Of a DNA stretch of 64,000 nt, positions 34,051 through 48,503 are shown piece by piece. The position numbers and the translations under genes are program-made. The notes beneath the pieces are model-generated. The model saw only the letters and a list, made by a program, of their open reading frames with translations, had not been told where the DNA came from and did no database searches. Origin of the DNA: Entoloma clypeatum (taxonomy: Eukaryota; Basidiomycota; Agaricomycetes; Agaricales; Entolomataceae); assembly GCA_963565915.1 (NCBI GenBank), contig OY751493.1, forward strand, positions 1,054,001 to 1,118,000. Reading direction: 5' to 3'. The stretch's first letter is position 1. Every line of letters starts with the position of its first letter.

Positions 34051-34666
34051 ATGAAGTTCTTCTCTTTTGCCGTCCTCTCCGCCCTCGTTGCCAGCCCTGC
34101 CCTTGCTCATGTTATCGACGTCGAGGTGCGTCACTTTTCTTTCGAGTGATACAAGTTATGCAGCATCTGATTGTGACCCATGTCCCTAGGGCCGCGCACT
34201 GACGCCCCCTTGCCCCGACAACAAACTCGCAAAGACTTTGCACCGACTATACAATCCCAAAACCCAGGATCATATTTACACCACAGACGAGAAGGAGGTC
34301 GAGAAAGCCACGAAGCACGACGGATACATTGCCGGAACCTCCGCAGGCTCCATCTTCACTACCCAAGTCGCTCGCACCACTCCCTTCTACCGCCTCCACA
34401 ACATCAAAAAAACCGATCACTTCTATACAACCTCGGCATTCGTCAAGGGCTTTGCGCTCAAAGCGGGGTACCATGATGAGGGCATTGCGGGCTACATCTT
34501 TACGGACGGTTTTTGTCCAGAGACCGCGATTCTCTATGGTTTATACAACCCGGAACAAACCGACCACCTCTACACTCAGATTTACAACGAAAGAAAGCAA
34601 GCAAGAGCCGCCGGGTTTGTGGATGACGGGTTTGCAGGATACGTTATTGGTTCATCAGGGATTTAG
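34051..34666 (+). CDS. Secreted DUF5648 protein, copy 2
   Basis: Two exons, 34051-34125 and 34190-34666, give 183 aa with the intron in the same place and phase as copy 1. Signal peptide MKFFSFAVLSALVASPALA. Repeat cores LHRLYNPKTQDHIYT, FYRLHNIKKTDHFYT and LYGLYNPEQTDHLYT are all well kept, so this copy is the less eroded one. The spacer motif SAFVKGFALKAGYHDEGIAG parallels SAFVKDLAIKGGYRDEGITG in copy 1. Secreted; molecular function unknown. Confidence 0.9.
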
Positions 34667-35449
34667 GGATATGGTGATCTTTCTAGATACATAGCATCGT
34701 AGTCCCTACGCATACTTAGATGCTTAAATGAGACTCTAATGCTGTGTTGTGGAGGGGTTCAATTCATCCTTGAATTCTATTCTAGAAAGTGGCATACTCC
34801 GATGAACCTCTTCGAACCTTCTGTCGTTTCGAAACATAGTAAGGAAGGGGTCACGGTGGTCCTCCGATACCACTTACACTTCCAATACTTGCACGGCGAG
34901 GAGAGGAAGGCAGTCTTGTTCTCGGCTTGCGCCACCCTCACTGTCCAATAACAAACTAACTCTCATTTAAATCAAAGAAACCACACGAAGCACTGACCCG
35001 ACCCACAAACCGAGGAAGTGATACGAGGTTTTGAGGAAAAGAGCAGTGTTGACGCACTATACATGATGCTGTAGGCCCAGTTCAATCCTTGTTCGTTGTT
35101 ACTACAAGGCGTCAAGTTTGAATGCTCGACTGGAGAACTGGACAGGGGACTATAACCGTGACTCCCTCCGACGCGACTCAGAACATCACAATACCTGAGC
35201 CCTCCCCCTTTCAGCTCCGTCGGTCGTCCACTCTGTGCATATGACTCCGAGCTGGACTTGCTCAAAGCCGTCCGGGATGCCCGTCTTGGTAAGTAGGTCT
35301 AGTGTATCACCAGACTCAGCAACTTTACATACAATTTTACTGTAGCACAGAAGTTCTTTTGGACGAGGGTGCCCTTCACGGCGATATAAACTTGATATAA
35401 ACCCTGTTCCGGTACGTGATGTCCAGGAAGGTACGAAACGCGTCCTCGA
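34667..35449. other. No gene recognised
   Basis: Between DUF5648 copy 2 and repeat copy B. A plus-strand stretch at about 35135-35270 (PSDATQNITIPEPSPF...) looks faintly coding, but no exon chain was found. Confidence 0.35.
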
Positions 35450-37060
35450 ATGTCAGATGACTTCCTGCAAGGTATACAGTGAACCGCATCACACAACATC
35501 AAATTATACATCATCGTCATCGCGCACACCGCCCATCACCATCTGGTTCTACGTCCTAGTATGTCTAAATTCCACCAAGACGTCGAACAAGCCTGAATTT
35601 GAACAAGCCGATTCGCACTCATCACTCATGCTCGTATACCAATTTCAGAGCGTATTCGCTCACGAGTCTGTTCCCGGCATCCCCCTGGCGCAGGACGAGC
35701 TCTTTGCGTGGCTCAGGGATTTTATGACCAGACACTATCGTCAGACGGGAGGTGTTCCCCACGTTGCGTCAGTACCTCGAGAGGAGGTTGGGTGCGAGAG
35801 GAATGGCGCCATGCCAGGTGCGGGTGAGCTTCGTGCCGAGTTTCCGGACGAGGAACTTGGAGCTTCGGCCTGGGTGAACTCACTCAATTGGATCATGGGT
35901 TTCTCCTTTTATTGGGATTGGAATGTTGGATAACGACTTTTGAACAGTCGCGAACCTTCTGACTGGGCCGCTTGACATGACCGTTGACATCGACATGTCC
36001 TCAGGCTCATTTCTTCCTATTTTCAAGACGAGCAGCGCTTCCAAGATCACAACACGTACGCTCTGCAGCATTCGTCGCGCATTGCGAACAGCTGCAGCAG
36101 AGATATGGAGGCCCATCGGGAGAAGCAGCCGAAGAAAAGAAACATGTCCGAGTTGAAGTGCACGTTCAAGTAGTCTCCACCAATACCCAACACCCAACCC
36201 GAGGCCTGACCTCGCAAGCAATTACTAGCATAACAGCGTCATGGTAAGGCCTATTGGTGCCCTTCGGCGCCCGAACGTCCGTCCCCCGCATTCGTCAAAA
36301 AGAATTCACATCCTTCACGGAAAGGTGGCACCGGCGGCGTATTCGCGTCGCTACCTGAGGTCCTGACACCTTGATTTGCATGTAATTTGGCGGTCAAAAA
36401 GCCCCTTCGGCGTCCGACGGCGCCGTTTTTCGTGAGGCATACTTGGTTTTTTACATCTTGTCAGACGTTGACCGTCCACAGGCCTAAAATTGTAGTAAAG
36501 ATACCACTGCGACCACTGACAAATCTACGTCGCCATCAGGCCATGTTAGTATTTCGATATAACGTGCTCATGCCGGCCCCCTTCAATGGTTGGTCCGAAC
36601 TCGTAATCTCTCTGCGATAACCGAACCCTTCGGCGGTCGAATGCCTGGCCATTGCGTAAAGTGATTTACATGCCTCTCAACTCTGGTTAGCGTGCTTACC
36701 CCGTTCTTCCGCAACAGGCATTTTTCTTGCTCTCCTCAGAAGACTCTATGTAGTCACAACCTCATCGTCAGCCACGACACGCCGCGAAGCCGCACCAGCT
36801 TTGTGCCCCTCATCGGTACTCAATCCGAGTCTAGTTACTCAAAAAAAGGACCTTTCGGGACCCGAAGCACTGTGTTGTGCGAGAAACCTTTGACGCCCTT
36901 GACTGTACATCGTCATTCCATGATGCAAGCAGCATTATCCATGACCAGTTATGCGAAAAGACTCGGAATTTCAAAGGACCGAACGAGGCCGGAACCCCGA
37001 CGCCTTTTCCCAAATTCGACATTGGCTTTGAAGTTTGAACTGACACGAATATTCCAACTG
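35450..37060 (+). repeat. Diverged direct repeat, copy B (~1.6 kb)
   Basis: Counterpart of 30068-31750, same orientation, start-to-start offset about 5.38 kb. The longest nearly identical block is 35691-35808. The frame through that block is longer here (35457-35933) and reads AQDELFAWLRD...RHYRQTGGVPHVAS. Internal stops and indels in other parts argue against an intact gene. The repeats have no obvious terminal inverted repeats, and no TG..CA ends or target-site duplication could be confirmed by eye. Confidence 0.75.
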
Positions 37061-37595
37061 GCGTCATCTTTCCGCAGGTGCGGAGTTCCGCCTTTGGTTC
37101 ATTCGCCATCAAGATTTGTTCAAATGAGTCGCGTTCCAGTGCTCAGTTTTCCCAGCAGAATACCGGCTATCGAAGTGCACAACAGGAGGGGAAAATGTCG
37201 CCGATCCCGCCTGCTGATTCCAAGGCCAGAAGATTGACTAGTGACCATTAGACGCTTCGGCGGCCCCTTAACTCGTCATCCCGCCTGACCCATTAACCAG
37301 CGTTCGTGCACCATGTACCTACCATGACAATATTTAGTCCCGTGCGGGCAAGAAACCATACTTATATGTGATAATACGGTCCCCCCTTCCCTTCATGCCG
37401 CAACGCCTACCTTCGTTCCTTGGACGTAGTCCACTCTAGACTGGTCATCCAACCGGCCTTCGAAAACAGAAAAGAAAGTTTTCAAATACATAAGTTTCAC
37501 TTTCGACGGGAGAGACAGAAGATTGCAAAGAAACCGTCAAATTGGGCAGCGTATGATACAAACAAAATATCCTGATCAAAGGAATATAATACAAT
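37061..37595. other. No gene seen
   Basis: Between repeat copy B and the CAND1 stop codon; includes the CAND1 3' UTR. Confidence 0.5.
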
Positions 37596-40500
37596 TCAAG
37601 GTCCAGCGGTCAACTCCTTAAACTCCCCACCCCACGCAGCTCCCTTCTTGATATCCTCCACAAGCCCGTCGAACTTGGGCGACACCCCAGCCCCAATCTT
37701 GCTCAGTGCCGCCACAGCACGCAATGCGCTCCGCTGCAGCTCTGCCGCCCGTTCCAAATCTTGCTTCACCGTGTCCTTCGTCACCGTTGGGCCCTTCATC
37801 GTCTTTTCCAGCACCGGAGAGACCTCGTCGAGGCGTTGCGAGACAGCCGTAGGCGCCACTTGGGCGAGGCGGAAGAGGAGCATGTGTGTGATGACTTTAA
37901 TTTCGTCTGAATCGTCTGAGAGGCCCGGGATGATTTTGCTGAGGAATTCGTGCAGATCAATTTTGGTGAGGCAGGTGTCGAGCTGTGCATTGTTTTTCGT
38001 AGGTTAACGATCTGCTAATGTAAGGTAGAGAAGGAGACTCACGAGTGTATACATGGTCTCGTAGGCCGTTTTGCGGGCATCGAGGCCTTCATCGACTTTG
38101 TGTGTCCAGGGCCCCATTTGGACGGTGCGGACGAGCTCGGGGTTGATGACCGTCTCTTTATACAAGCTAGGGAGGAGAGCATGAAGGTGATCCCTGATGA
38201 GATGAGGCTTCGTCCTGGCGGCAGAGTTAAGTGATGAAAGTGCAAGACGACGGACCGTCTGGTTGACAGTGAGCAAGGAAGAGTAAGGTCAAAAGACAAG
38301 AGCGTACGAGGTCGTCATCAAGCATGAGAGAGAGGAAATCAACAATCAGAGGCGCAAGAAGCTCGTCGTATGATTGAGAAGCATCTGCAAACGTGTAGCG
38401 GATGGCAGACACCACGGTTGCTCTTGTAGCTGCATTCGGCTCCCGGATACGAGACTAACAAGCTCGTGAGCTTTTGCAAATGCTACTATCAAGGCAAGGA
38501 GCACATACGTGAAGCTGCGGGAGATATCTTGATGGATGTGTGGTTGCCAATTTCCCGATGCATGCCGCGGCTACGTTCCTCGTTGTCTCTTCAGAATTTT
38601 CAGAATTCTCAAACAGTGGCTTCCATAATGTGTCGGCAATGCTCTCCAGCTGTGCTTGCGAACTATGGGTCACGACCTGGAGAACCATGAGTAAGATTGA
38701 CATTGATAAAAGCTTCATCTTACTTCTTTCAGGGCATGGAGCGATAAGAGACGCTTTTTGGGATCGCTCTCCACCATGTGAACAATGGTGGGGAGGAACT
38801 GATGGAGGTTACCAATAGAAATATTACCTGTTTGAGGCGTTCGAGATGTCCAGAGGATGAATTACGGGAGATAAACTTGCCTGCGGCAAAGGCAGCTGCA
38901 ACCCGCATCTCCTCTTGTTCCGATGAAAAGTGGTCGATAGAATTAGTGAAGACTTCTTGTTGGTTTGACATGTCGCTGTAACAAAAAACATCGATCAGCC
39001 GGGGTAACCTCATGGAATGGAAAGAGGAAACGGACATAAAACGGCCGAGCTCTCCAACAATGAGGAGACTCAGTATCACAAGGGATGGCTTCGCTTTCGA
39101 CGATTTCTACGGAAAAGAAAAAACATTAAGTTGGATGATCCTGTGAATAAAAGTAAAAAAAGCTACCTTGAGGTTCTTGGAATACTCCGCAATTGCGCCC
39201 GCAGCAACATTTGGCTGATTTTTGACAACCTGCGCAATGCATTTAGCAACGTTTGCGGGGTTGGCTTCGGCCTTGGGGGCCTTCTCAACGGATATAACCA
39301 GATTGGGTACAACATGTGTAGCAATCTGGTCATCAGCTTGGACAAGTGCTGCCAAGAAGCTCAAAAGGGATTCCAGAGCGGCGTTCGAGAGAAGTGGCGA
39401 GTATGCAACATTGTATATGTCTGAAAGGAGGTCTTTTTCGACTTCAGGGAACGTCGCGCGAGGTGCCAAAGTCAAAAGCAACGCAAAGATGGTAAGTGAT
39501 TGCGAAAGAAGGGCAACGTCGGATTTGGAGATGTAAGGTCTGATTTGCGATATTAGCGCTGGTGCAAGAGCAGGTGGTATTCCCGAAGTGTAGCTGGGAA
39601 TATGATGAGTCAACTGAAGCACAGGGGGAAAGGACGAATGAACGCACCTTCTAAGCAGGACGTCTAATGCAGCAAACATTTCCGGTTTTCCTTGACGCCC
39701 ACTTTTCTTCAACAGTGTCGTCAACCAATCGACACACCCGTTAACCCATGTATCGCTAATTGTAACCTCCTTTGCGACTTTAGTGACGACCTTGACTGCG
39801 CCATCAGTCTTCCCGGAAGTTCTGCAAATTGCCTCCCATTCTTTTCCGCCTTTTGGTCTGACAATGTCCGTCGCGCAGATCCATAGATCTGCGATACATT
39901 CTTCTGCAGATGCGCGAACCTCTGCATCCGTATCGTGGCTGCTGAGCTTTGAGACAGCTTGCGCATAAACGGGTTCAACCCAGTCTGCCCCTTTAGTAGG
40001 CTTTACCGCATTGAGTAGGGACGAGAAAACGCGGAATGTTTCAGCCGCCACCCTTGGATGCCTTTCACCCAATGATTTGAGCAGGGCCGGTGTCAAACTT
40101 GACAATGAGCTAGAGAAAGTCGGGGGCGCATGCGTAGAAAAGAAAAGGGCCAAAAAGGACAAGCAGGTGAGGTGCAGCGTCGAGGTGGACGTAGTAGGAG
40201 ATTGTGAGAGGATTGTTTTGGAAGTCGAAAAAATGAGGGGAACTTGGGTGGATAATGATCCGGGCAATACGTTGAGCAAAGCGTGCAATAGGCTGAAGCC
40301 AGCTTGAAGCGTTGCAGGAGGTGTCTTTACGGATTTAAGCTGACCTAAGAGTGCTTTCGAAAGAGACGGAACTTGAGCCTTCAAAAGAATGTATGGTCCA
40401 TCCTCAGCATCCATTGCCTCATCCGTATCACGTTTTCGTTTTCCGCGGGGGGTGAGATCATCTTTGTTTTGCGGTAGGCCACCGTAGAGTGCTGTTTGGT

Positions 40501-42155
40501 TCAAAAGAGTAACATAGGTCGCCCAAACTTCCAAACGGACAGTCGCTTCACGATCACCAAACCGCGAGATGAGAACGGGGGAAACATTCTTGTACAGCGT
40601 GGTGAGGAGTTCTGGACGTGTGCTTATGACTGCGGCAAGGAGCTTAGTAGCAGAACGGCGGATCTTGTATGATGTATCTTCATCATCCGAATATCTATTG
40701 AAAGAAGTTGTGATAGCGAACTCCAGGAAACCCGATGACACGTACTCATCATCAAGTTCCCCATCATCTTCGTCCTCATCTTCGTCCACGTCCATTTCTT
40801 CATCTTCATCATCGCCAGCATAATTCTTCGGAAACGACGCATATTAGCAACAATTATGAAGGTCTCATGGGATAAGATCTGACAGGATCGTATTTGATAT
40901 ATTGGTTGCCGGCCTGGGTAATTGCATCAAGGTAAGAGCCCACTTCGACCGGACAGCGCAAAACAATGGCCTCAAGAGCCTGTTGTATGTATTCGTCAAC
41001 ACCCATGTCAACCCGCAGGTATAACATCACCTCACCTGCAGGGCTCCTTCTCTAAGCTCATCGTCATCCTTTTGAACAGCTTTGAGGATAGCCGGAATAA
41101 TCTGATGAAGGATGGGAGCAAGCTGAATCGGCGAATGGCGCGCCACTGCAGCGATCAGCTGCACTGTCGTTCTTTGCTTATCGATGTTCGCAGCAGGATC
41201 TAGATAGGGGAGTACATTGGTAGACACCAATTCGTCGAAGAGTGCGATTGAAGAGATGGGGATGAATTGAGAAAGTGTTATGATGGCGCGCTTTCGGACG
41301 ACCGGGCGTGGATGAGAAAGCAAAGGTGCGAGGACAGATAGAGGTTCTGGTTGCAACGGCGCGGTCGACAAAAGCACAGTAAAACGGCTGATGAGAATCG
41401 ATAGGATGGACAGTGTTTCGACGAGTGCTTCGGGGGGCGTTTTCGGCTATCGCGCATGATGTGAATAACGACATCATACAAGGAATAGTTGACTTACATC
41501 TTGTATCTGACCGAGGAGTTTCGGTGTCAATTTCGCACAGGCCGAGGCGGCAACTTTTCCATCTGGGGGCAATTCTGCCGTAATCGTTTTGAGTGCTGAT
41601 CGAACAGCTTTCAGTCAGGGATCTCAAGACGTCAAAGTCGATGCGCACCTAGGCCAGAAATATCACGCAGTTCTTCATCTTGCCCTCCGGAGAAATCTAT
41701 TAGCTTATCCACCACAATTTCCATCTGCGTTGGTCGAATGATCTTGATCAATTGTCCTAGACTAACGCATGATTGTCGATGAGCGAAAGGCATCAAGTAT
41801 AAGACACCGAATCATACCATTTCACAGCTTGATTCTTCACTTCCGATATTTTGTCCTCGACAAGCGCCAGCACTTGATTCAACACCTTGAGCTCCACGTT
41901 TTCTTCACCAAGGTAGCAACTCTGATCCTGCTTGATCTCGGTCATCAAGTCATTCAGACCCATAAATCTGATGCAGGTTCCATGGATGGTGATTGGTGGG
42001 CAGAGACGCGTCGTAAGCTCAACTTACCGAAAGTCCTGGTCTGGGGACTGCATCTGGATGATGAGACAGCGTTATTATATGCCACGCTTGCCCTCTTCCT
42101 GTGACATGAGATCTACCTTTTCAATGAGACTGTTCATCAGATATCCCTTCGTCAT
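37596..42155 (-). CDS. CAND1: CAND1/TIP120 cullin exchange factor
   Basis: Seventeen exons close exactly to 1228 aa (human CAND1 is 1230): 42117-42155, 42028-42053, 41818-41967, 41649-41761, 41498-41607, 41036-41446, 40884-40979, 40746-40825, 40694-39648, 39593-39167, 39106-39036, 38975-38881, 38827-38724, 38676-38509, 38454-38308, 38258-38043 and 37982-37596. A HEAT-repeat solenoid, it wraps un-neddylated cullins and lets SCF ligases swap F-box modules. Landmarks: FRFMGLNDLMTEI near the N-terminus, LRDISGL, the acidic loop DEDEEMDVDEDEDED before YSDDEDTSYKIRRSATK, NISIGNLHQFLP and the C-terminal LIRDHLHALLP...HKVDEGLDARK.AYE.MYTLLDTCL. One intron (38828-38880) has a GC donor. Two in-frame introns (39594-39647 and 40695-40745) contain no stop and could be read through. 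Confidence 0.96.
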
Positions 42156-42397
42156 CTCGGTCGCTGGTATGTGTAATTTTGGAAGGAAAGGAGATGGTGA
42201 AATGCGACTGCTGTGAAAGTATACACGTGACGTTGACGCGTGCGCACTCAGACGCGCCACAGATGACTATCAGTGGTCCCCAGTTTCTCCCAAGTCCCAG
42301 GGGGTGTATATGCCCATCTCAATCTAATATACATGGTTGAACAATAATGACTCCAGACGTTCCATCTCCGCTGACGCGTCGTTATTGTCGAATACCA

Positions 42398-45300
42398 TTA
42401 CTTAGAGTCCAATGCACCGTTGCCATTACAATAATCCACATTCCCAACTGCTGGGTTGCCGGCCCACTAAAGATAACGTGTATTAGCGTTTATGCATCCA
42501 GAGCACGAGAGGGTTACATACCGCAGGGAAGGGCTTACTCTTACCAGACGCCCCGAAGACCGCGAAAGAAAGTATAAAGACCATGACCTGTGCGCCTCCA
42601 TCCAGAGCTCCTCCCAAGATGTAATTGTACTTTCTGTACCACCCAGGGTGGTATTTCCTCAGCCACAGTTGCGATAGGAGGCCAACTATGATAGAGGATG
42701 TGATCGTCGAATTGACGCCGGCTGACAAGTAAGCCGAATACTAGGAACAACGAAATATCTTTAGGATGACCGACGGCATATAAGGAGAAATCGTACCATA
42801 TAGATAAGCGGTAGGATGACGCTCTCAACATCAACAGACCCAATTTTGGGCCACCTCTGAGCAGAAGAAAGTTGAATATAAAAGATCAAGAACGAAAGGA
42901 TGTTGGACGAACCCTCCAAATTAGCCACTGAATGATTGTCGGGCCCATTCCTACAATCAAACTTATAGGAATAATGAAGTAGGCGCCATTTCGACCGTAG
43001 AGTTGCTTTGCGAGTGACCAGGTGACTGCTGCGCTGTTCGAACTTTGAGGAACTTGGCCACTCCAAACATTTGTACCAATAGGATCCAGCAGAATGTCAC
43101 GTTGCGAATCCACGACGGATATCATGACGACTGGTCCAACAGCTCAATCTAAAAAGACAAACTGAAAGAAGAACATTCGAAGACTTACTGTAGTTCACTA
43201 TAGCACCTACCCATCCAATAGAGTGTCAAATGTGGAGGGATGCAACGATAGGCTCAAACTTACCGAGAATAGTGCCCCATACCTGTGTAAGGAACATGAC
43301 TCGGGGAGGTATCTTGAGGTATTGACCCATCTTCAAATCACTCGCGAGGTTGATGGATGTCGAGACAACATCATGACTCCACATGGAAAACTAATGAACC
43401 ATTCGCGTCAGGATCGACAAGAAAGGTAAGTAGTATTCAGTTGCTCACGTACGTATAGGTTCGCCACTGGTAAACCCGGATTGATAGCACCGGCGACCAT
43501 TTTCATGAGTTGTTCAGTTCCGACACCGCTTCCCATTCGAGCGTACAAGAGCGTGGAGAACGGCTGTAAGTCACTTCAGTATCGTACTCCAGAAAGAAGA
43601 GGATATGTTTACTTACAGTAATAAAACCGCCTAGAATCAGCGCGACGATGTATGACCACCAAGGAAGCGTGGTTTGGCCCTTGAAAACGACGATAAGACC
43701 TTTCAAGTGTCAGTCTTCTAGGTAACAAACGAGGGGCTGAACCAATTCAAATTTACCTGCAATAAATGAGAGGACGAGAAGGATGGCATACCAATACCAT
43801 GGTGCCTCGTTGTATTTCTTCATCGCCTATCGTCGAAGAAGCAATCAGTTCAAGAAGATAGAGTCTGCGAATTCAAACTCACCTGATAATGTGGGTCTGG
43901 CTGTGTCTTGTTCAGGGCCATTTTAAACGAGTCCCTGGCATACGGGCCCCAAAACAGAACAGTATGAGCAATCAATCCGCCGATCTAGAAATTATGCCGA
44001 TTTAACATCGACACGTTTCAAGTCAAGGGAGGGCATACGGAAAGATTAGAGGTCAGATTGGACCAGGCATTAGAGCCTGTCAGAGCTGGAAGTCCGACCT
44101 CCGCAAGCGCAGTTTGGTTGAGCTGGAAGTTCGTCCCAAAGACCGCCTGCTGATCATAGATAGATCCGTTCGAGGAGAAGATTGATGTCGATAGCATTGG
44201 GAAGCTAAGCGACTAAGAGAGGGGTTATTTTACGGGAGGAAGGCATGCATTGACGGACATACATTCCATGTGTTTGAATAATAGATTGCCATAATTGCGA
44301 TGTAGCAGAAGATGTAACCGACCCAGGAGTTTACTACACCAGGAGTCAAATTTAACATGCAATGGAGGGAAAAAAAGAAAACAGGTAGAACGAACCTTGT
44401 TGCACGAGTGGTAAGCTCATGTAACTGTGAGTGAGGGGGAAAGTCAGCCACGATATCTGGGGTCCTGGCAGTAAAAAGCGTACATAGACCCGATGTATTG
44501 CCAATCAAACGAGAAAGAAAGCAGCCCGAGCCCTTCGTTACCTGCCGCTCCTCCAAACAAATTTGTGAAAATATTGACAACGTTCGGCGATGCGTGTTGG
44601 GATGCCAGACAGAAGATGCTGATGCCGTTCAACAACGGGAACATATAGGCGGGGATGACCTCATAAACAAACATCGCCGCAAACGCAATCCAGAACAATT
44701 TGACGCGCTTATTGTTCGCACCCTCTGCACCGAAATGCAGCGCTGTTGATGGTATGAGAGAGGGCCCAGCAAAAAATAATATGTCGAAACCATACTTTGG
44801 AAAACTGAAACTGTGGGGAGATTCTAGGCCGTGACACCAGTTTAGATTTCTTTTATGTGGCGTCAAGGCAAAAGTAAAAAACTCACCCCCCAGTAAACCA
44901 TCTCGGAAGGATAAACGGTGAGAGGTCGGAGTAAACCGACAAGTCCATAGCTGGGACAGGTCAGGACGAGTTATCCTAATAAAAGTATGACTTACCCAAA
45001 GCACGCAGTGGAAAACGTCGCTAATATCGCCGTCACAGCGTTCACGTTGGTGTTATAGTAGAGCTATTTAGGCAAGATATCAGTAATTAAGGGTGGGTGG
45101 GATTGTAGATGAACGAACCCGTTGTACAGCAAAATTCTGTACGGCAGAGCTTCCACCAGCAGCCGTCGAAGCGACGAGAGAAGCGATCACATGCTATGAA
45201 TTTCCCCGATATGTTGGGTCCGAGGTACTTGTTATGGCAATAAAGATAGCGAACCTCTTTCAATCCGAACGGGCCCGGGTTGATGAAGTGCAATACAGGG

Positions 45301-45823
45301 CCGAGGCGTTCGAAACGAGTATTCTCGACCCATGATTGCTTGGGAAAAAAATTGGCCCATGCGTTGCCGAAGCTGTAGATGATCAACAGCAGGAACACCG
45401 TCGAAACCGACATCTGCACGGGCTTGAATAGATATATCTGCCAACACAGAGTTCCGCCAGTTCAACATCAACGATGTAGGCCCAGAATGAAATGAAAGCT
45501 TTCACCTGACACAAAGCAGCTCCCAGCCCAGCCATCACTGTGCCAAGAAAGAGAGATCTGAACGTCAACGCTGGGTCCCCATCATCGCGCAGGTCGACCA
45601 CAAATCGTGAAACGTCGCGTCCATTCGTAATGACAGGTTCGCCATTCAGCAGCACCACATCGTCGCTGTACCGATCCTGATCATTGTCAGAAGCCTTCCC
45701 GAGGGAGTTGTCGAAGCTGCCGTCGGGTTGGCGAGCGTCACTCTTCTCCGACATCTGGTCGCCAGTGGGGCCGAGGCTGGGGAGGGCCTGGAGCTTTTCA
45801 GCGTCGATAGCGGACGCGGCCAT
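42398..45823 (-). CDS. Oligopeptide transporter, OPT family
   Basis: Twenty exons were placed and close to 779 aa: 45823-45506, 45437-45255, 45193-45119, 45063-44996, 44950-44887, 44823-44796, 44742-44490, 44424-44396, 44333-44263, 44212-44039, 43984-43883, 43826-43757, 43699-43617, 43563-43453, 43390-43264, 43206-43189, 43130-42913, 42856-42797, 42740-42522 and 42466-42398. It should import small peptides across the plasma membrane with protons. Family motifs are NPGPFGLKEH, LPTVSVFQ, FPLLNGISIFC, NEGLGLLSFSFDWQYIG, NSWVGYI, PWWSYI, KIPPRVMF and the late GPTIIQWLIW. More than a dozen hydrophobic helices are evident. The N-terminal ~75 aa are acidic and soluble. Exons as short as 18, 28 and 29 nt are required. 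Confidence 0.93.
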
Positions 45824-46715
45824 TGGGCGTTAGGTGGGACGGGATAGATGAAGACTCCTGGCTGAAGGGCGAATTTCATCGCGGAAGGCCCTAATATATG
45901 CAACAGGGTTGGGACAATGTGGTTCGAATGAACAAGTGTCTTCCGTTTTCGAATATCAGGTCTTCTCGGAGGATCTACCACGGTGATCTGCACCTACCTA
46001 TATTTTTGTCCTGCATATCGTGCTGTCCTTCGCACGGCGCACATCCGTTCTTATCTGATCCACGTGTTTTGCGTGCAGCATGGGGGGTAGTTTGCAGGGT
46101 AGATAGAGAAGCCTCATACCACATTTACTTTTTATATTAGGCGATGGGCTGACCACTATATGGTACAATGATCATCGCCGCAGCCCTACACGGCAACCAC
46201 CTGTCCCAACCCTTGCGCTCGAAAGCTCCGTATGAGCCGAACTTGCGTGGCGACTCACTTCTTGAAACCAACGGCCAAGTTCACTCGGGGCCCGTTCTAT
46301 CTCAGGGCGGTAAAAGAACTCCAGGTTATGGAAAGGAATGCAAGGATGACACCATATGTGACAAAGGGCCGGGAAAGATAACGACCAACGACCATGCGCT
46401 CACTCTGCAAGTAGGGCTCCTTCGGCGACATGTGTTTCCGAGGGTAAATCGATATGACACGACAGGACACAACCTAATATGACAGGGTAGTGTCATTGGA
46501 ATGGACTTCAACTCAATTATATCTGTATGATGGACTGAGTGGATCATGAGGATATTGCGAAAGGAACAAAGACCGAAGACGCACCTATGTAGTAGGAGAG
46601 AGCTAACGGTAACCGGCACAGCAGGGTAACGACAGCAAGATGGATGGACGTACGAATAAATAGAATGCTGAATGTTCCGTTGTATACAAAATAAACATGG
46701 ATGGAAAAATGGTGA
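45824..46715. promoter_or_regulatory. OPT promoter and VPS4 3' region
   Basis: Non-coding as far as can be seen. A plus-strand frame at 46168-46482 has no recognised features. No clear TATA box was found for the transporter. Confidence 0.4.
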
Positions 46716-48333
<1,618 letters not shown>

Positions 48334-48503
48334 CGACCGTTAACGAAGATGGGACGGACTGCCACAGCAGAACCTGTTCCGATCTGAATTACGTTTCTGT
48401 TTGCTGCTGTTATCATCACACTCCTTCACCACAACACAGCTGACGCAGTGCGACCGGCCCCACTTTCTTGGTTCCAAAATCCTATTAATCCTTATCCTGA
48501 TGC

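Noticed and set aside
30068..37060. Full LTR retrotransposon, with the repeats as LTRs
   Set aside because: No gag, protease, reverse transcriptase or integrase motifs between them, the repeats have no TG...CA ends that I can see, and the interior holds two intron-containing secreted-protein genes.
38729..38827. Reading straight through CAND1 at 38827-38880
   Set aside because: The unspliced frame loses the NISIGNLHQFLP segment conserved in CAND1; a GC-AG splice restores it.
40569..40823. Plus-strand frame ending in a poly-Ser stretch
   Set aside because: It is the complement of the acidic Asp/Glu loop of CAND1.
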